Positions 1 through 5,121 of a DNA stretch of 5,139 bases are shown piece after piece; position 1 is the stretch's first letter; each line of letters starts with the position of its first letter. The notes under the pieces were generated by a model that saw only the letters and a list, made by a program, of their open reading frames with translations, made no database searches and was not told the DNA's origin. Source of the stretch: Clostridiales bacterium (GTDB taxonomy: Bacteria; Bacillota; Clostridia; Christensenellales; Aristaeellaceae); assembly GCA_022776785.1 (NCBI GenBank), contig JALFHA010000025.1, positions 1-5,139 of the forward strand, written 5' to 3'. Made by a program: the position numbers and the translations under genes.

Positions 1-200
1 CCCAGCTCATCCGAACGGCGAATGATCTCCCGCAGCGCCTCCACGCCCGCCTTGTGCCCGAAGGAGCGCGGCATCCCGCGCTTCTGCGCCCAGCGCCCGT
101 TGCCGTCCATGATGATGGCGACATGACGCGGCAGGCTCTGCCGGTCAAGCACAATCTCCTTTGCAGCGCTCTGCGCCTCATCCTTGCCGAAAAACGCCAA
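1..200 (-). CDS. uppS: Undecaprenyl diphosphate synthase (isoprenyl transferase), N-terminal part only
   Basis: This is the first ~66 codons of a cis-prenyltransferase; the rest lies beyond the left edge. The family condenses eight isopentenyl diphosphates onto farnesyl diphosphate to make the C55 lipid carrier for peptidoglycan and other wall polymers. It acts at the cytoplasmic face of the membrane. Visible signature: HVAIIMDGNGRWA at residues 26-38. It holds the family's catalytic Asp (D32) and the phosphate-binding G33-N34-G35-R36 loop; R45 and H49 match other conserved active-site positions. No ATG precedes this motif in frame, and an in-frame TGA lies upstream. I therefore place the start at TTG (200-198), which gives an N-terminus MAFFGKDEAQ, typical of clostridial homologues, with an AAGGAAGG ribosome site 10 nt upstream. 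GTG at 155-153 is the alternative, but its spacing to AAAGGAG is only about 3 nt. The gene sits behind a terminator and has its own candidate promoter. Confidence 0.95.
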   Translation of the reverse strand, partial: MAFFGKDEAQSAAKEIVLDRQSLPRHVAIIMDGNGRWAQKRGMPRSFGHKAGVEALREIIRRSDEL

Positions 201-210
201 CTCTATCCCG

Positions 211-218
211 CCTTCCTT
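211..218 (-). promoter_or_regulatory. Ribosome binding site supporting the TTG start of uppS
   Basis: The minus strand reads AAGGAAGG, ending 10 nt before the TTG at 200. This is the only purine-rich site at usable distance from an in-frame start codon upstream of the catalytic motif, so it decides the start choice. Spacing is slightly long, and an adjoining CGGG could extend the site. Confidence 0.5.
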
Positions 219-293
219 ACTCTGTAAGTCCTTCTGCAAAGCTCCGGACTCGGTCGCAAAGCAACGGGCCAACCATCACTTTGTCGGTAATGC

Positions 294-312
294 AACCGGC
301 ATCATACCGGTT
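294..312. repeat. Inverted repeat overlapping the uppS -10 box
   Basis: The minus strand reads AACCGGTATGATGCCGGTT. The arms AACCGG/CCGGTT are perfect and flank the TATGAT box, with further partial pairing inward. Its position on the -10 element is what one would expect of a repressor operator. It could also fold as a hairpin at the start of the transcript. No binding protein can be named from the sequence. Confidence 0.5.
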
Positions 313-329
313 TTATGCGCATGTATGAA
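301..329 (-). promoter_or_regulatory. Candidate sigma-A promoter of uppS
   Basis: The minus strand has TTCATA (329-324, 4 of 6 matches to TTGACA), a 17-bp spacer, and TATGAT (306-301, 5 of 6 to TATAAT). It begins right at the T-tract of the preceding terminator, where a new promoter would be expected. It implies an untranslated leader of roughly 95 nt before the TTG start. The call rests on consensus match and position only. Confidence 0.5.
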
Positions 330-367
330 AAACGGGCCTCGCAGAGCGTCCGCTCGACAAAGCCCGC
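328..367 (-). terminator. Rho-independent terminator after the frr / small-ORF unit
   Basis: On the minus strand a long hairpin runs from GCGGGC (367-362) to GCCCGT (337-332). Its interior continues to pair (TTTGT with GCGAG using wobbles, then GAGC with GCTC around a GGAC tetraloop), giving about 15 pairs with one mismatch, followed directly by TTTTT. It starts about 40 nt after the small ORF's stop. It should end the frr transcript and isolate uppS. Confidence 0.85.
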
Positions 368-406
368 TTCTTGTACGTTCTTCTCCGTTTGGACAAAACC
401 CTTCGC

Positions 407-616
407 TTACTCTCCGCACGCCTCGTCCCCAAGCGGCTCAAGGAAGCGCGCGGCGGTCAGCTCGCCGCCCTCGCAGGCGTATACGACGCGCAGCACGCCC
501 TCCTGCGTCCCTGCGCGCCGGGGCGCAGCCGTCAGCGTCACGCGCGGCGCAATCCCCTGCGCCTCAAGCAGGCGCGTTGCCTCCTCAAGCGGAAGCCCGA
601 GCAGGTTCTCCCGCAT
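407..616 (-). CDS. Small protein of 69 residues with a PASTA-like half domain, function unknown
   Basis: I do not recognise a named family. The ORF looks real: its ATG overlaps the frr stop as TGATG, so translational coupling is likely, and GGAGG lies 7 nt upstream. A terminator follows its stop. The product is soluble, with no signal peptide or membrane segment. Residues 5-24 (LLGLPLEEATRLLEAQGIAP) resemble the helix-forming start of PASTA repeats (pattern VVGxxxxEAxxxLxxxGL). Residues 40-58 (GVLRVVYACEGGELTAARF) could form the strands that follow in such a fold. A genuine PASTA repeat normally sits in an extracellular array on Ser/Thr kinases or penicillin-binding proteins, which is not the case here. 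The match is therefore structural resemblance by eye, and the function is open. Its neighbours suggest a link to ribosome recycling or to lipid carrier synthesis, but that is only proximity. Confidence 0.75.
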   Translation of the reverse strand: MRENLLGLPLEEATRLLEAQGIAPRVTLTAAPRRAGTQEGVLRVVYACEGGELTAARFLEPLGDEACGE

Positions 617-1179
617 CAGCGAACCTCCATGATCTCCTTTTCCTTATCGGCGGTGATCTTGTCCACATCCTTGATGTTGGCGTCGGTCAGCTTCTGAATG
701 GCCTCCTCCGCCTTCTTCTGGTCGTCCTCAGTGATCTCGCTGTTCTTCTTGAGCTTCTTCACCTGATCGACGGCATCGCGGCGGATGGCACGCACGGCGA
801 CCTTGCTTTCCTCAGCGGTCTTGCGCACGAGCTTGGTGAGCTCCTTGCGGCGCTCCTCGGTCAGCTCCGGCAGCATCAGGCGGATGACCTTGCCGTCATT
901 GGAGGGGGTCAGCCCCAGATCACTGGCCTGAATCGCCTTGGAGATTTCCTTCACCATCCGGGCCTCGAACGGATTGATCTGCAAAACGCGCGGCTCCGGC
1001 GCGGAGATGTTCGCCACGCTCTTGAGCGGCGTCTGCGAGCCGTAGTAATCGACGGTGATGCGGTCAAGCAGTTGGGGGTTGGCGCGGCCTGCGCGGATGG
1101 CCATCAGGTCGGCGCGCAGCACGTCCTTGGTCTTGTTCATCTTTGTCTTCGCGTTTTCCTGAATTTCGGCAATCGTCAT
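616..1179 (-). CDS. frr: Ribosome recycling factor
   Basis: This 187-residue protein (family about 185) splits post-termination 70S ribosomes together with EF-G in the cytoplasm. Features seen: an N-terminal helix leading to the conserved RAGRANP segment (29-35), the compact beta-rich domain at roughly 31-105, LPELTEERRKEL (104-115), and VRAIRRDA (129-136) with the conserved arginines of the three-helix bundle. A charged C-terminal helix ends in EKEIMEVR. The start is ATG 1179-1177, since the family begins at MTIAEI and GAGGAGG lies 8 nt upstream. An ATG at 1272 would add 31 unrelated residues and run through the promoter. The stop overlaps the next ORF by one base. A good promoter lies just upstream, so frr is not dependent on the pyrH transcript. 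There is nothing unusual in the protein. Confidence 0.98.
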   Translation of the reverse strand: MTIAEIQENAKTKMNKTKDVLRADLMAIRAGRANPQLLDRITVDYYGSQTPLKSVANISAPEPRVLQINPFEARMVKEISKAIQASDLGLTPSNDGKVIRLMLPELTEERRKELTKLVRKTAEESKVAVRAIRRDAVDQVKKLKKNSEITEDDQKKAEEAIQKLTDANIKDVDKITADKEKEIMEVR

Positions 1180-1210
1180 GGGAGCAGCCTCCTCGAATTT
1201 CTTTTTCTTT

Positions 1211-1240
1211 ATTTTACCCCACGACATGCGCCTTTGGCAA
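1211..1240 (-). promoter_or_regulatory. Sigma-A type promoter of frr
   Basis: The minus strand shows TTGCCA (1240-1235, 5 of 6), an 18-bp spacer, and TAAAAT (1216-1211, 5 of 6), with an A-rich stretch where the transcript would start. The leader would be about 25-30 nt, containing the GAGGAGG ribosome site. This is among the best promoter matches in the window. Confidence 0.65.
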
Positions 1241-1252
1241 GCCCTTTTGGAC

Positions 1253-1266
1253 AATCCGCACGGATT
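1253..1266. repeat. Small inverted repeat just upstream of the frr -35 box
   Basis: AATCCGCACGGATT on the plus strand is a perfect 6-bp dyad around 2 bases. It lies 12 bp upstream of the -35 hexamer. A second GTGCG copy sits next to it. It could be a regulator site, or a remnant hairpin of the preceding transcript's end without a T-tract. The call is a description only. Confidence 0.3.
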
Positions 1267-1286
1267 TCGCACGATTTTGCCGTGTT

Positions 1287-1317
1287 AAAAGGTAATCCTG
1301 TCTGCGCCTGATTCCTC
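1287..1317 (-). terminator. Weak candidate terminator after the thioredoxin-like gene
   Basis: The minus strand can pair GAGGAATC with GATTACCTT (one bulged A) around a 12-nt loop and continues into TTTTAA. It is in the right place, about 70 nt after the stop codon and before the frr promoter. The stem is AT-rich and bulged, much weaker than the other three terminators downstream of genes. Confidence 0.35.
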
Positions 1318-1385
1318 GCCTTGCGAAACTCCCCGGTCCGAAGAAGTGCCGCCGTTCCCATCCCTCGCCTGTGGAGCCAGGAGCT

Positions 1386-2402
1386 TCATTGCGCGCCAAG
1401 TGCTTCCGCCAAGGCGCTTTTGTACGCATTCATCTGCGCGCCGAGAATCGGCTCGCCGATCACCCTGCCCTCGCTGTCAACCAGCACCGTCGTCGGCACG
1501 CCGACCAGCCCCGAGCAGTACTGCGCAAGCGCGTCGTCGAGCACCAGGCTGACAAACGGCGCATCGGCCTGAGCAAGGATCTGTGCGGCCTTTTGCGCCG
1601 TCTTTTCATCGCCGAGCATCGCATCCGTTACCACGCCGATGAGCTGCACATTCTCGGGCAGCTCGCGCATCCACGCCCCCAGCTCCGGCATTTCATTGAT
1701 GCACGGGCCGCAATAGGTGCCCCAGAAATTGATGATGGTCACGTCCTTCTCCGCAAAGATGGCGCTTGTCACGTCGTTGCCGGAAAGATCCTTTGTCGCA
1801 AACTCCGGCAGAACGTCGCCCCTGGCAACGGTTTTCTGGCTCACGACGGGGATATACTCGATAAATTCCTCCGGGCTGCTCAGCGCCTCGCGGCAGGCCT
1901 GCCACCCGGCGATCTCCGCCTCGCTCTGGACGGCAAGCGCCTCCTCATCGAGCGCGTCGTGCGAGGACAGCCAGTACATGTAGCCGTTGTGCTCGCCCAG
2001 CGCCGTGAGCTGCGTCTCGTCAAAGGGCATCTGTCCGAATTGCTTCGTCTTGGCGTACTGCTCGCTGCTCATGATGAAGACCACATTCAGTAGGTTCTGG
2101 TGAGCGTAGTAATCCTCCGCCAGCGCATCAAACTGCTCTTCATTCTCTGCTTCGACGGCCTCCAGCAACTGCTCAAACGCGTTCTCCCTGTATTCGGGAT
2201 TCATGCAGGTGATCGGCAGACAGAGCACCGTGCCGTAATTCTCGACATATGCTTCAAGTCCGTACTGCGAAAGCAGCGCTTCATCGACCCTCAGGCGGAT
2301 GCCCGCCTCGTCATAATCGACCGTCACCGTCTGCGCCAGGCAGGAGACGGTCATCAGCATCAGCAGCAACGCGGCCAGCGCGCATACAAGCCTTTTCAGC
2401 AT
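1386..2402 (-). CDS. Exported thioredoxin-like (TlpA/ResA-type) protein with an unassigned N-terminal region
   Basis: This 338-residue protein has a signal sequence (KR, then a hydrophobic run at residues 5-19). It ends in TVSC at 18-21, which fits a permissive lipobox with Cys21 lipidated; cleavage by signal peptidase I after CLA (21-23) is also possible. Residues ~25-190 form a region I cannot assign, with Cys61, Cys66 and Cys170. From ~195 onward is a TlpA/AhpC-like thioredoxin fold: strand INFWGTYCGPC with redox pair C231/C234, then the GVPTT cis-proline loop (Pro303) and DSEGRVIG. Such proteins reduce or exchange disulfides outside the membrane, for example in cytochrome c maturation or repair; the partner here is unknown. 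I chose ATG 2402 because AAAAGGAGA lies 9 nt upstream and the signal peptide starts there. In-frame ATGs up to 2450 lie in 12-bp repeats and lack such a site. The gene is inserted between pyrH and frr, after a strong terminator, with no obvious promoter of its own. Confidence 0.9.
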   Translation of the reverse strand: MLKRLVCALAALLLMLMTVSCLAQTVTVDYDEAGIRLRVDEALLSQYGLEAYVENYGTVLCLPITCMNPEYRENAFEQLLEAVEAENEEQFDALAEDYYAHQNLLNVVFIMSSEQYAKTKQFGQMPFDETQLTALGEHNGYMYWLSSHDALDEEALAVQSEAEIAGWQACREALSSPEEFIEYIPVVSQKTVARGDVLPEFATKDLSGNDVTSAIFAEKDVTIINFWGTYCGPCINEMPELGAWMRELPENVQLIGVVTDAMLGDEKTAQKAAQILAQADAPFVSLVLDDALAQYCSGLVGVPTTVLVDSEGRVIGEPILGAQMNAYKSALAEALGAQ

Positions 2403-2414
2403 GGTATTTCTCTC

Positions 2415-2450
2415 CTTTTGCTTCATTTCTTGTTTCATTTCTTGTTTCAT
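2415..2450 (-). repeat. Tandem 12-bp repeats at the start of the thioredoxin-like gene
   Basis: On the minus strand ATGAAACAAGAA occurs twice in perfect tandem (2450-2427), followed by a third degenerate copy ATGAAGCAAAAG (2426-2415, 9 of 12) that carries part of the ribosome site. Each unit begins with an ATG in frame with the gene and would encode MKQE. A change in copy number would keep the reading frame. The array starts 3 nt after the T-tract of the pyrH terminator. Confidence 0.9.
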
Positions 2451-2453
2451 CTG

Positions 2454-2497
2454 AAAAATGCGGGCAGCCGCGGGAATCGCCTTCCCGGGCCGCCCGC
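2454..2497 (-). terminator. Strong rho-independent terminator after pyrH
   Basis: The minus strand has a GC-rich hairpin about 38 nt long: GCGGGC (2497-2492) with GCCCGC (2465-2460), then inner pairing of GCC with GGC and GGGAA with TTCCC around a GGCGA loop, interrupted by small mismatches, followed by ATTTTT. It begins 15 nt after the pyrH stop codon. It should stop most transcription before the thioredoxin-like gene. Confidence 0.9.
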
Positions 2498-2512
2498 TTG
2501 CAGGGTTTCGTT

Positions 2513-3223
2513 TTACGGATGCACCACCGTGCCCATGTCGTCGCCCTCGATGACGCGCAGGATGTTCTGCGGGTCATCCAGACCAAAGACGCGGATGCAC
2601 GGCACGCTGTTCTCGCGGCAGATGGTGATGGCCGAGGCGTCCATCACCTTGAGGTCGCGCTCCTGAACCTGCTGATAGGTCAGGTCTTTGAGCAGCTTCG
2701 CATCGGGGTTGACGCGCGGATCGCTGTCGTAAACGCCGTCCACATTTTTCGCCAGCAGGATGGCGTCCGCGCCGATCTCCACGGCGCGCAGCGCGGCGGC
2801 GGTATCGGTGGAGAAGAACGGGTTGCCCGTGCCGCAGGCAAAGATCACGATGCGCCCCTTTTCGAGATGGCGGATGGCGCGGCGATAGGTGTACGGCTCG
2901 CAGAAGCGGGTCATCTCCACCGCGGACATGACGCGCGTGGGAATGTCAAGCCGCTCGATCGCGTCCTGCATGGCGATGGAGTTGATGGCCGTGCCGAGCA
3001 TACCCATGTGGTCGGCATTGACGGCGGTCATCTTCGCCGCCGGGCCCTGACGGCCGCGCCAGATGTTGCCCGCGCCGATGACAACGGCTATTTCCGTGCC
3101 CGTGGCGTGAAGCTGGCCGATCACCGCAGCCACGCGGTCAATCTGCTCAAAGTCAAAGAGCCTGCCGTGGTCGCCCAGCGCCTCGCCGCTGAGCTTGATC
3201 AGAACGCGCTTATACTTTGCCAT
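2513..3223 (-). CDS. pyrH: UMP kinase (uridylate kinase)
   Basis: This 236-residue cytoplasmic enzyme of the amino acid kinase fold phosphorylates UMP to UDP with ATP, supplying RNA, DNA and UDP-sugar precursors. Motifs seen: KLSGEAL at 10-16 with the catalytic Lys10; GAGNIWRG at 50-57 (phosphate-binding glycine loop); ADHMGMLGT at 70-78 (UMP site, hexamer contacts); GTGNPFFSTDTAA at 131-143 (UMP and phosphate contacts); KNVDGVYDSDP at 159-169 (ATP side); VMDASA at 193-198. Length and motif order match the bacterial family, which is a hexamer usually controlled by GTP and UTP. The ATG is followed directly by the family-typical AKYKRVLIKLSGE. The ribosome site is weak (AAGGA about 12 nt upstream). 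Terminators lie on both sides and no promoter is visible in the ~28 nt between the upstream T-tract and the start, so expression probably depends on read-through from tsf. Confidence 0.98.
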   Translation of the reverse strand: MAKYKRVLIKLSGEALGDHGRLFDFEQIDRVAAVIGQLHATGTEIAVVIGAGNIWRGRQGPAAKMTAVNADHMGMLGTAINSIAMQDAIERLDIPTRVMSAVEMTRFCEPYTYRRAIRHLEKGRIVIFACGTGNPFFSTDTAAALRAVEIGADAILLAKNVDGVYDSDPRVNPDAKLLKDLTYQQVQERDLKVMDASAITICRENSVPCIRVFGLDDPQNILRVIEGDDMGTVVHP

Positions 3224-3250
3224 GTCAATCTCTTTTCCTTTCTCATTTTC

Positions 3251-3282
3251 AAAAAAGGGACATGCGGCTTTCGCATGTCCCC
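3251..3282 (-). terminator. Rho-independent terminator between tsf and pyrH
   Basis: The minus strand has a perfect 10-bp stem, GGGACATGCG (3281-3272) with CGCATGTCCC (3266-3257), a 5-nt AAAGC loop, and then TTTTTT (3256-3251). The stem begins 10 nt after the tsf stop codon. It should end or strongly reduce the rpsB-tsf transcript before pyrH. No competing antiterminator fold is evident in the short spacer. Confidence 0.92.
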
Positions 3283-3291
3283 CGAGGATGC

Positions 3292-4203
3292 TTACTTCTT
3301 CATCTTCGCCTGCTCGGCAGCGATGTCAGCCGCGAGATTGTCCTGACGCTTCTCAAGACCCTCGCCGCGCTCAAAGCGCACGAAGCGAACCACATCGGCC
3401 TTGCCGCCGATCATCTTGCTGACGGTGACGTCGGGATCCTTGACGAACGGCTGCTCGAGGAGGCACACTTCCTTGTAGTACTTCTCGATGCGGCCCTCGA
3501 CCATGCGCTCGACGATCTTCGCCGGCTTGCCCTCGTTGAGCGCCTGCTGGGTGAGCACCTCGCGCTCCTTCTCGAGGTTGGTGGTGGGCACCTCCTCGCG
3601 GCGGACGAACTGCGGGTTCGCTGCGGCGATGTGCATAACCAGATCGTGGCTGATGGTCTTGACCTCGTCGGTGACCTCAGCGCAGGCCAACTCGACCATG
3701 ACGCCGATGCGGCCGCCCATGTGGATGTAGGTATCCACCATGCCGCCCTTGGGATCGAAGCGGGCAAAGCGGCGGACGGAGATCTTCTCACCGATGGAGG
3801 CGGTCGCCTCACCGATCATGTCGTTGACGGTCTTGGTCTCATCCGCGTAGAACGGCTGAGCGAGCATCTCCTCGACGTCCGCCGGCGCCTTGACGGCGAC
3901 GTGCTTGGCAAAATCGCGGCACAGCGCCTTGAAGCGATCGGTATTGGCGACGAAGTCGGTCTCGCAGTTGACCTCGATGACGACGCCCACGCCGCACTCC
4001 TCGCAGACGTAGCAATCCACCATGCCCTCGGCGGCGATGCGGCCGGCCTTCTTGGCGGCGGCGGCGAGGCCCTTCTCGCGCAGGAAGTCGATCGCCTTGT
4101 CCATATCGCCCTCGCAGGAGACGAGCGCCTTCTTGCAGTCCATCATGCCAGCGCCGGTGCGCTCGCGCAGCTCCTTGACCAGAGCAGCGGTAATTTCAGC
4201 CAT
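3292..4203 (-). CDS. tsf: Elongation factor Ts
   Basis: This 303-residue protein is the nucleotide exchange factor that recycles EF-Tu-GDP to EF-Tu-GTP during translation in the cytoplasm. Seen: an N-terminal UBA-like domain with the family signature ELRERTGAGMMDCKKAL (11-27), then EVNCETDFVA (77-86), which contains the TDFV motif that inserts into EF-Tu. Two repeated core subdomains follow, with HMGGRIGVMVEL (161-172) and NPQFV (196-200), and a charged tail ends in KMKK. GGAGG sits 8 nt before the ATG. The gene follows rpsB by 47 bp without a terminator, the standard pairing. Slightly unusual is a cysteine-rich stretch, C64-x2-C67-x2-C70 with C80, just before TDFV, where many homologues have none. 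Confidence 0.98.
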   Translation of the reverse strand: MAEITAALVKELRERTGAGMMDCKKALVSCEGDMDKAIDFLREKGLAAAAKKAGRIAAEGMVDCYVCEECGVGVVIEVNCETDFVANTDRFKALCRDFAKHVAVKAPADVEEMLAQPFYADETKTVNDMIGEATASIGEKISVRRFARFDPKGGMVDTYIHMGGRIGVMVELACAEVTDEVKTISHDLVMHIAAANPQFVRREEVPTTNLEKEREVLTQQALNEGKPAKIVERMVEGRIEKYYKEVCLLEQPFVKDPDVTVSKMIGGKADVVRFVRFERGEGLEKRQDNLAADIAAEQAKMKK

Positions 4204-4250
4204 AATTCGTTCCTCCAGTGCTTGTCAAATACGTTTGCTCAGTCAGGAGA

Positions 4251-4961
<711 letters not shown>

Positions 4962-5060
4962 GGGGATATTCCTCCTTTTGATTAAACCCTCCCTGCATCC
5001 TTGTCACATGCGGACCGGACCGCCCGGCAGGCGCACGAAACTGACGCAGGTGCGTTTTCC
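4962..5060 (-). promoter_or_regulatory. Structured 5' leader of rpsB-tsf, possible autoregulatory RNA
   Basis: About 95-100 nt separate the predicted transcript start from the rpsB ATG. The leader can form several short stems: CGCAC/GTGCG (5050-5054 with 5032-5036) enclosing CTG/CAG; CCGG/CCGG (5024-5027 with 5015-5018); and GCAT/ATGC (5008-5011 with 4995-4998). It ends with the AAAAGGAGG ribosome site at 4971-4979. In E. coli, S2 represses its own rpsB-tsf mRNA through the leader, and S2-leader RNAs are known in other phyla, so a similar role is possible. I cannot match this one to a known consensus by eye, and short GC-rich stems arise easily. Confidence 0.35.
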
Positions 5061-5065
5061 GTAAG

Positions 5066-5080
5066 ATGATACCATATCAT
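5066..5080. repeat. Perfect inverted repeat covering the rpsB -10 box
   Basis: The minus strand reads ATGATATGGTATCAT: two perfect 6-bp arms around TGG, with the right arm being the -10 hexamer itself. It could be an operator or simply a by-product of the extended -10 sequence. No regulator is suggested by the neighbours. Confidence 0.5.
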
Positions 5081-5094
5081 GACGGGAATTGCAA
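5066..5094 (-). promoter_or_regulatory. Extended -10 promoter of rpsB-tsf
   Basis: The minus strand has TTGCAA (5094-5089, 4 of 6), a 17-bp spacer and TATCAT (5071-5066, 5 of 6), preceded by TGG, which supplies the extended -10 TG motif. It lies directly after the terminator of the preceding unit. Transcription would start near 5058-5062. Confidence 0.7.
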
Positions 5095-5097
5095 GAG

Positions 5098-5121
5098 AAA
5101 AAGCGGGAATTTCCGGCTTTT
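5098..5121 (-). terminator. Terminator of the unit upstream of rpsB, possibly working in both directions
   Basis: The minus strand reads AAAAGC, then GGA/TCC pairing inside, then GCTTTT and a further T before CTC. The stem has one C-C mismatch and a small loop. Because the outer arms are A-rich and T-rich, the plus strand also ends in a T-run. It lies 4 bp upstream of the rpsB -35 box. The gene it would serve is outside the window; 5122-5139 shows no recognisable coding end. Confidence 0.6.

Noticed and set aside
1180..1272. Extended N-terminus for ribosome recycling factor
   Set aside because: The family begins at MTIAEI, which has its own strong ribosome site; the extra 31 residues would be encoded by the promoter and leader.
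184..1311. Long plus-strand open frame opposite frr and the small ORF
   Set aside because: It is antisense to well-supported genes, has no family resemblance, and begins inside uppS. GC-rich DNA leaves long open frames opposite real genes.
1325..1355. Wobble-rich hairpin downstream of the thioredoxin-like gene as a terminator
   Set aside because: The stem (ACTTCTT with GGGGAGT) depends on three G-U pairs and is followed by only three T residues.
1214..1429. 71-codon minus-strand frame across the end of the thioredoxin-like gene and the frr promoter
   Set aside because: It overlaps the tlpA-like coding end in another frame and runs through the frr promoter, with no convincing ribosome site or recognisable motif.
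2403..2450. Start of the thioredoxin-like gene at the ATG at 2450
   Set aside because: The ribosome site AAAAGGAGA fits ATG 2402, which directly begins the signal peptide. The upstream ATGs are repeat units without such a site, though the longer form is kept as an open question in the findings.
4204..4231. TTGACA upstream of tsf as a promoter
   Set aside because: The hexamer is perfect, but the position 17 bp downstream falls on the tsf start codon with TTATGG, a poor -10 box, leaving no room for a leader.
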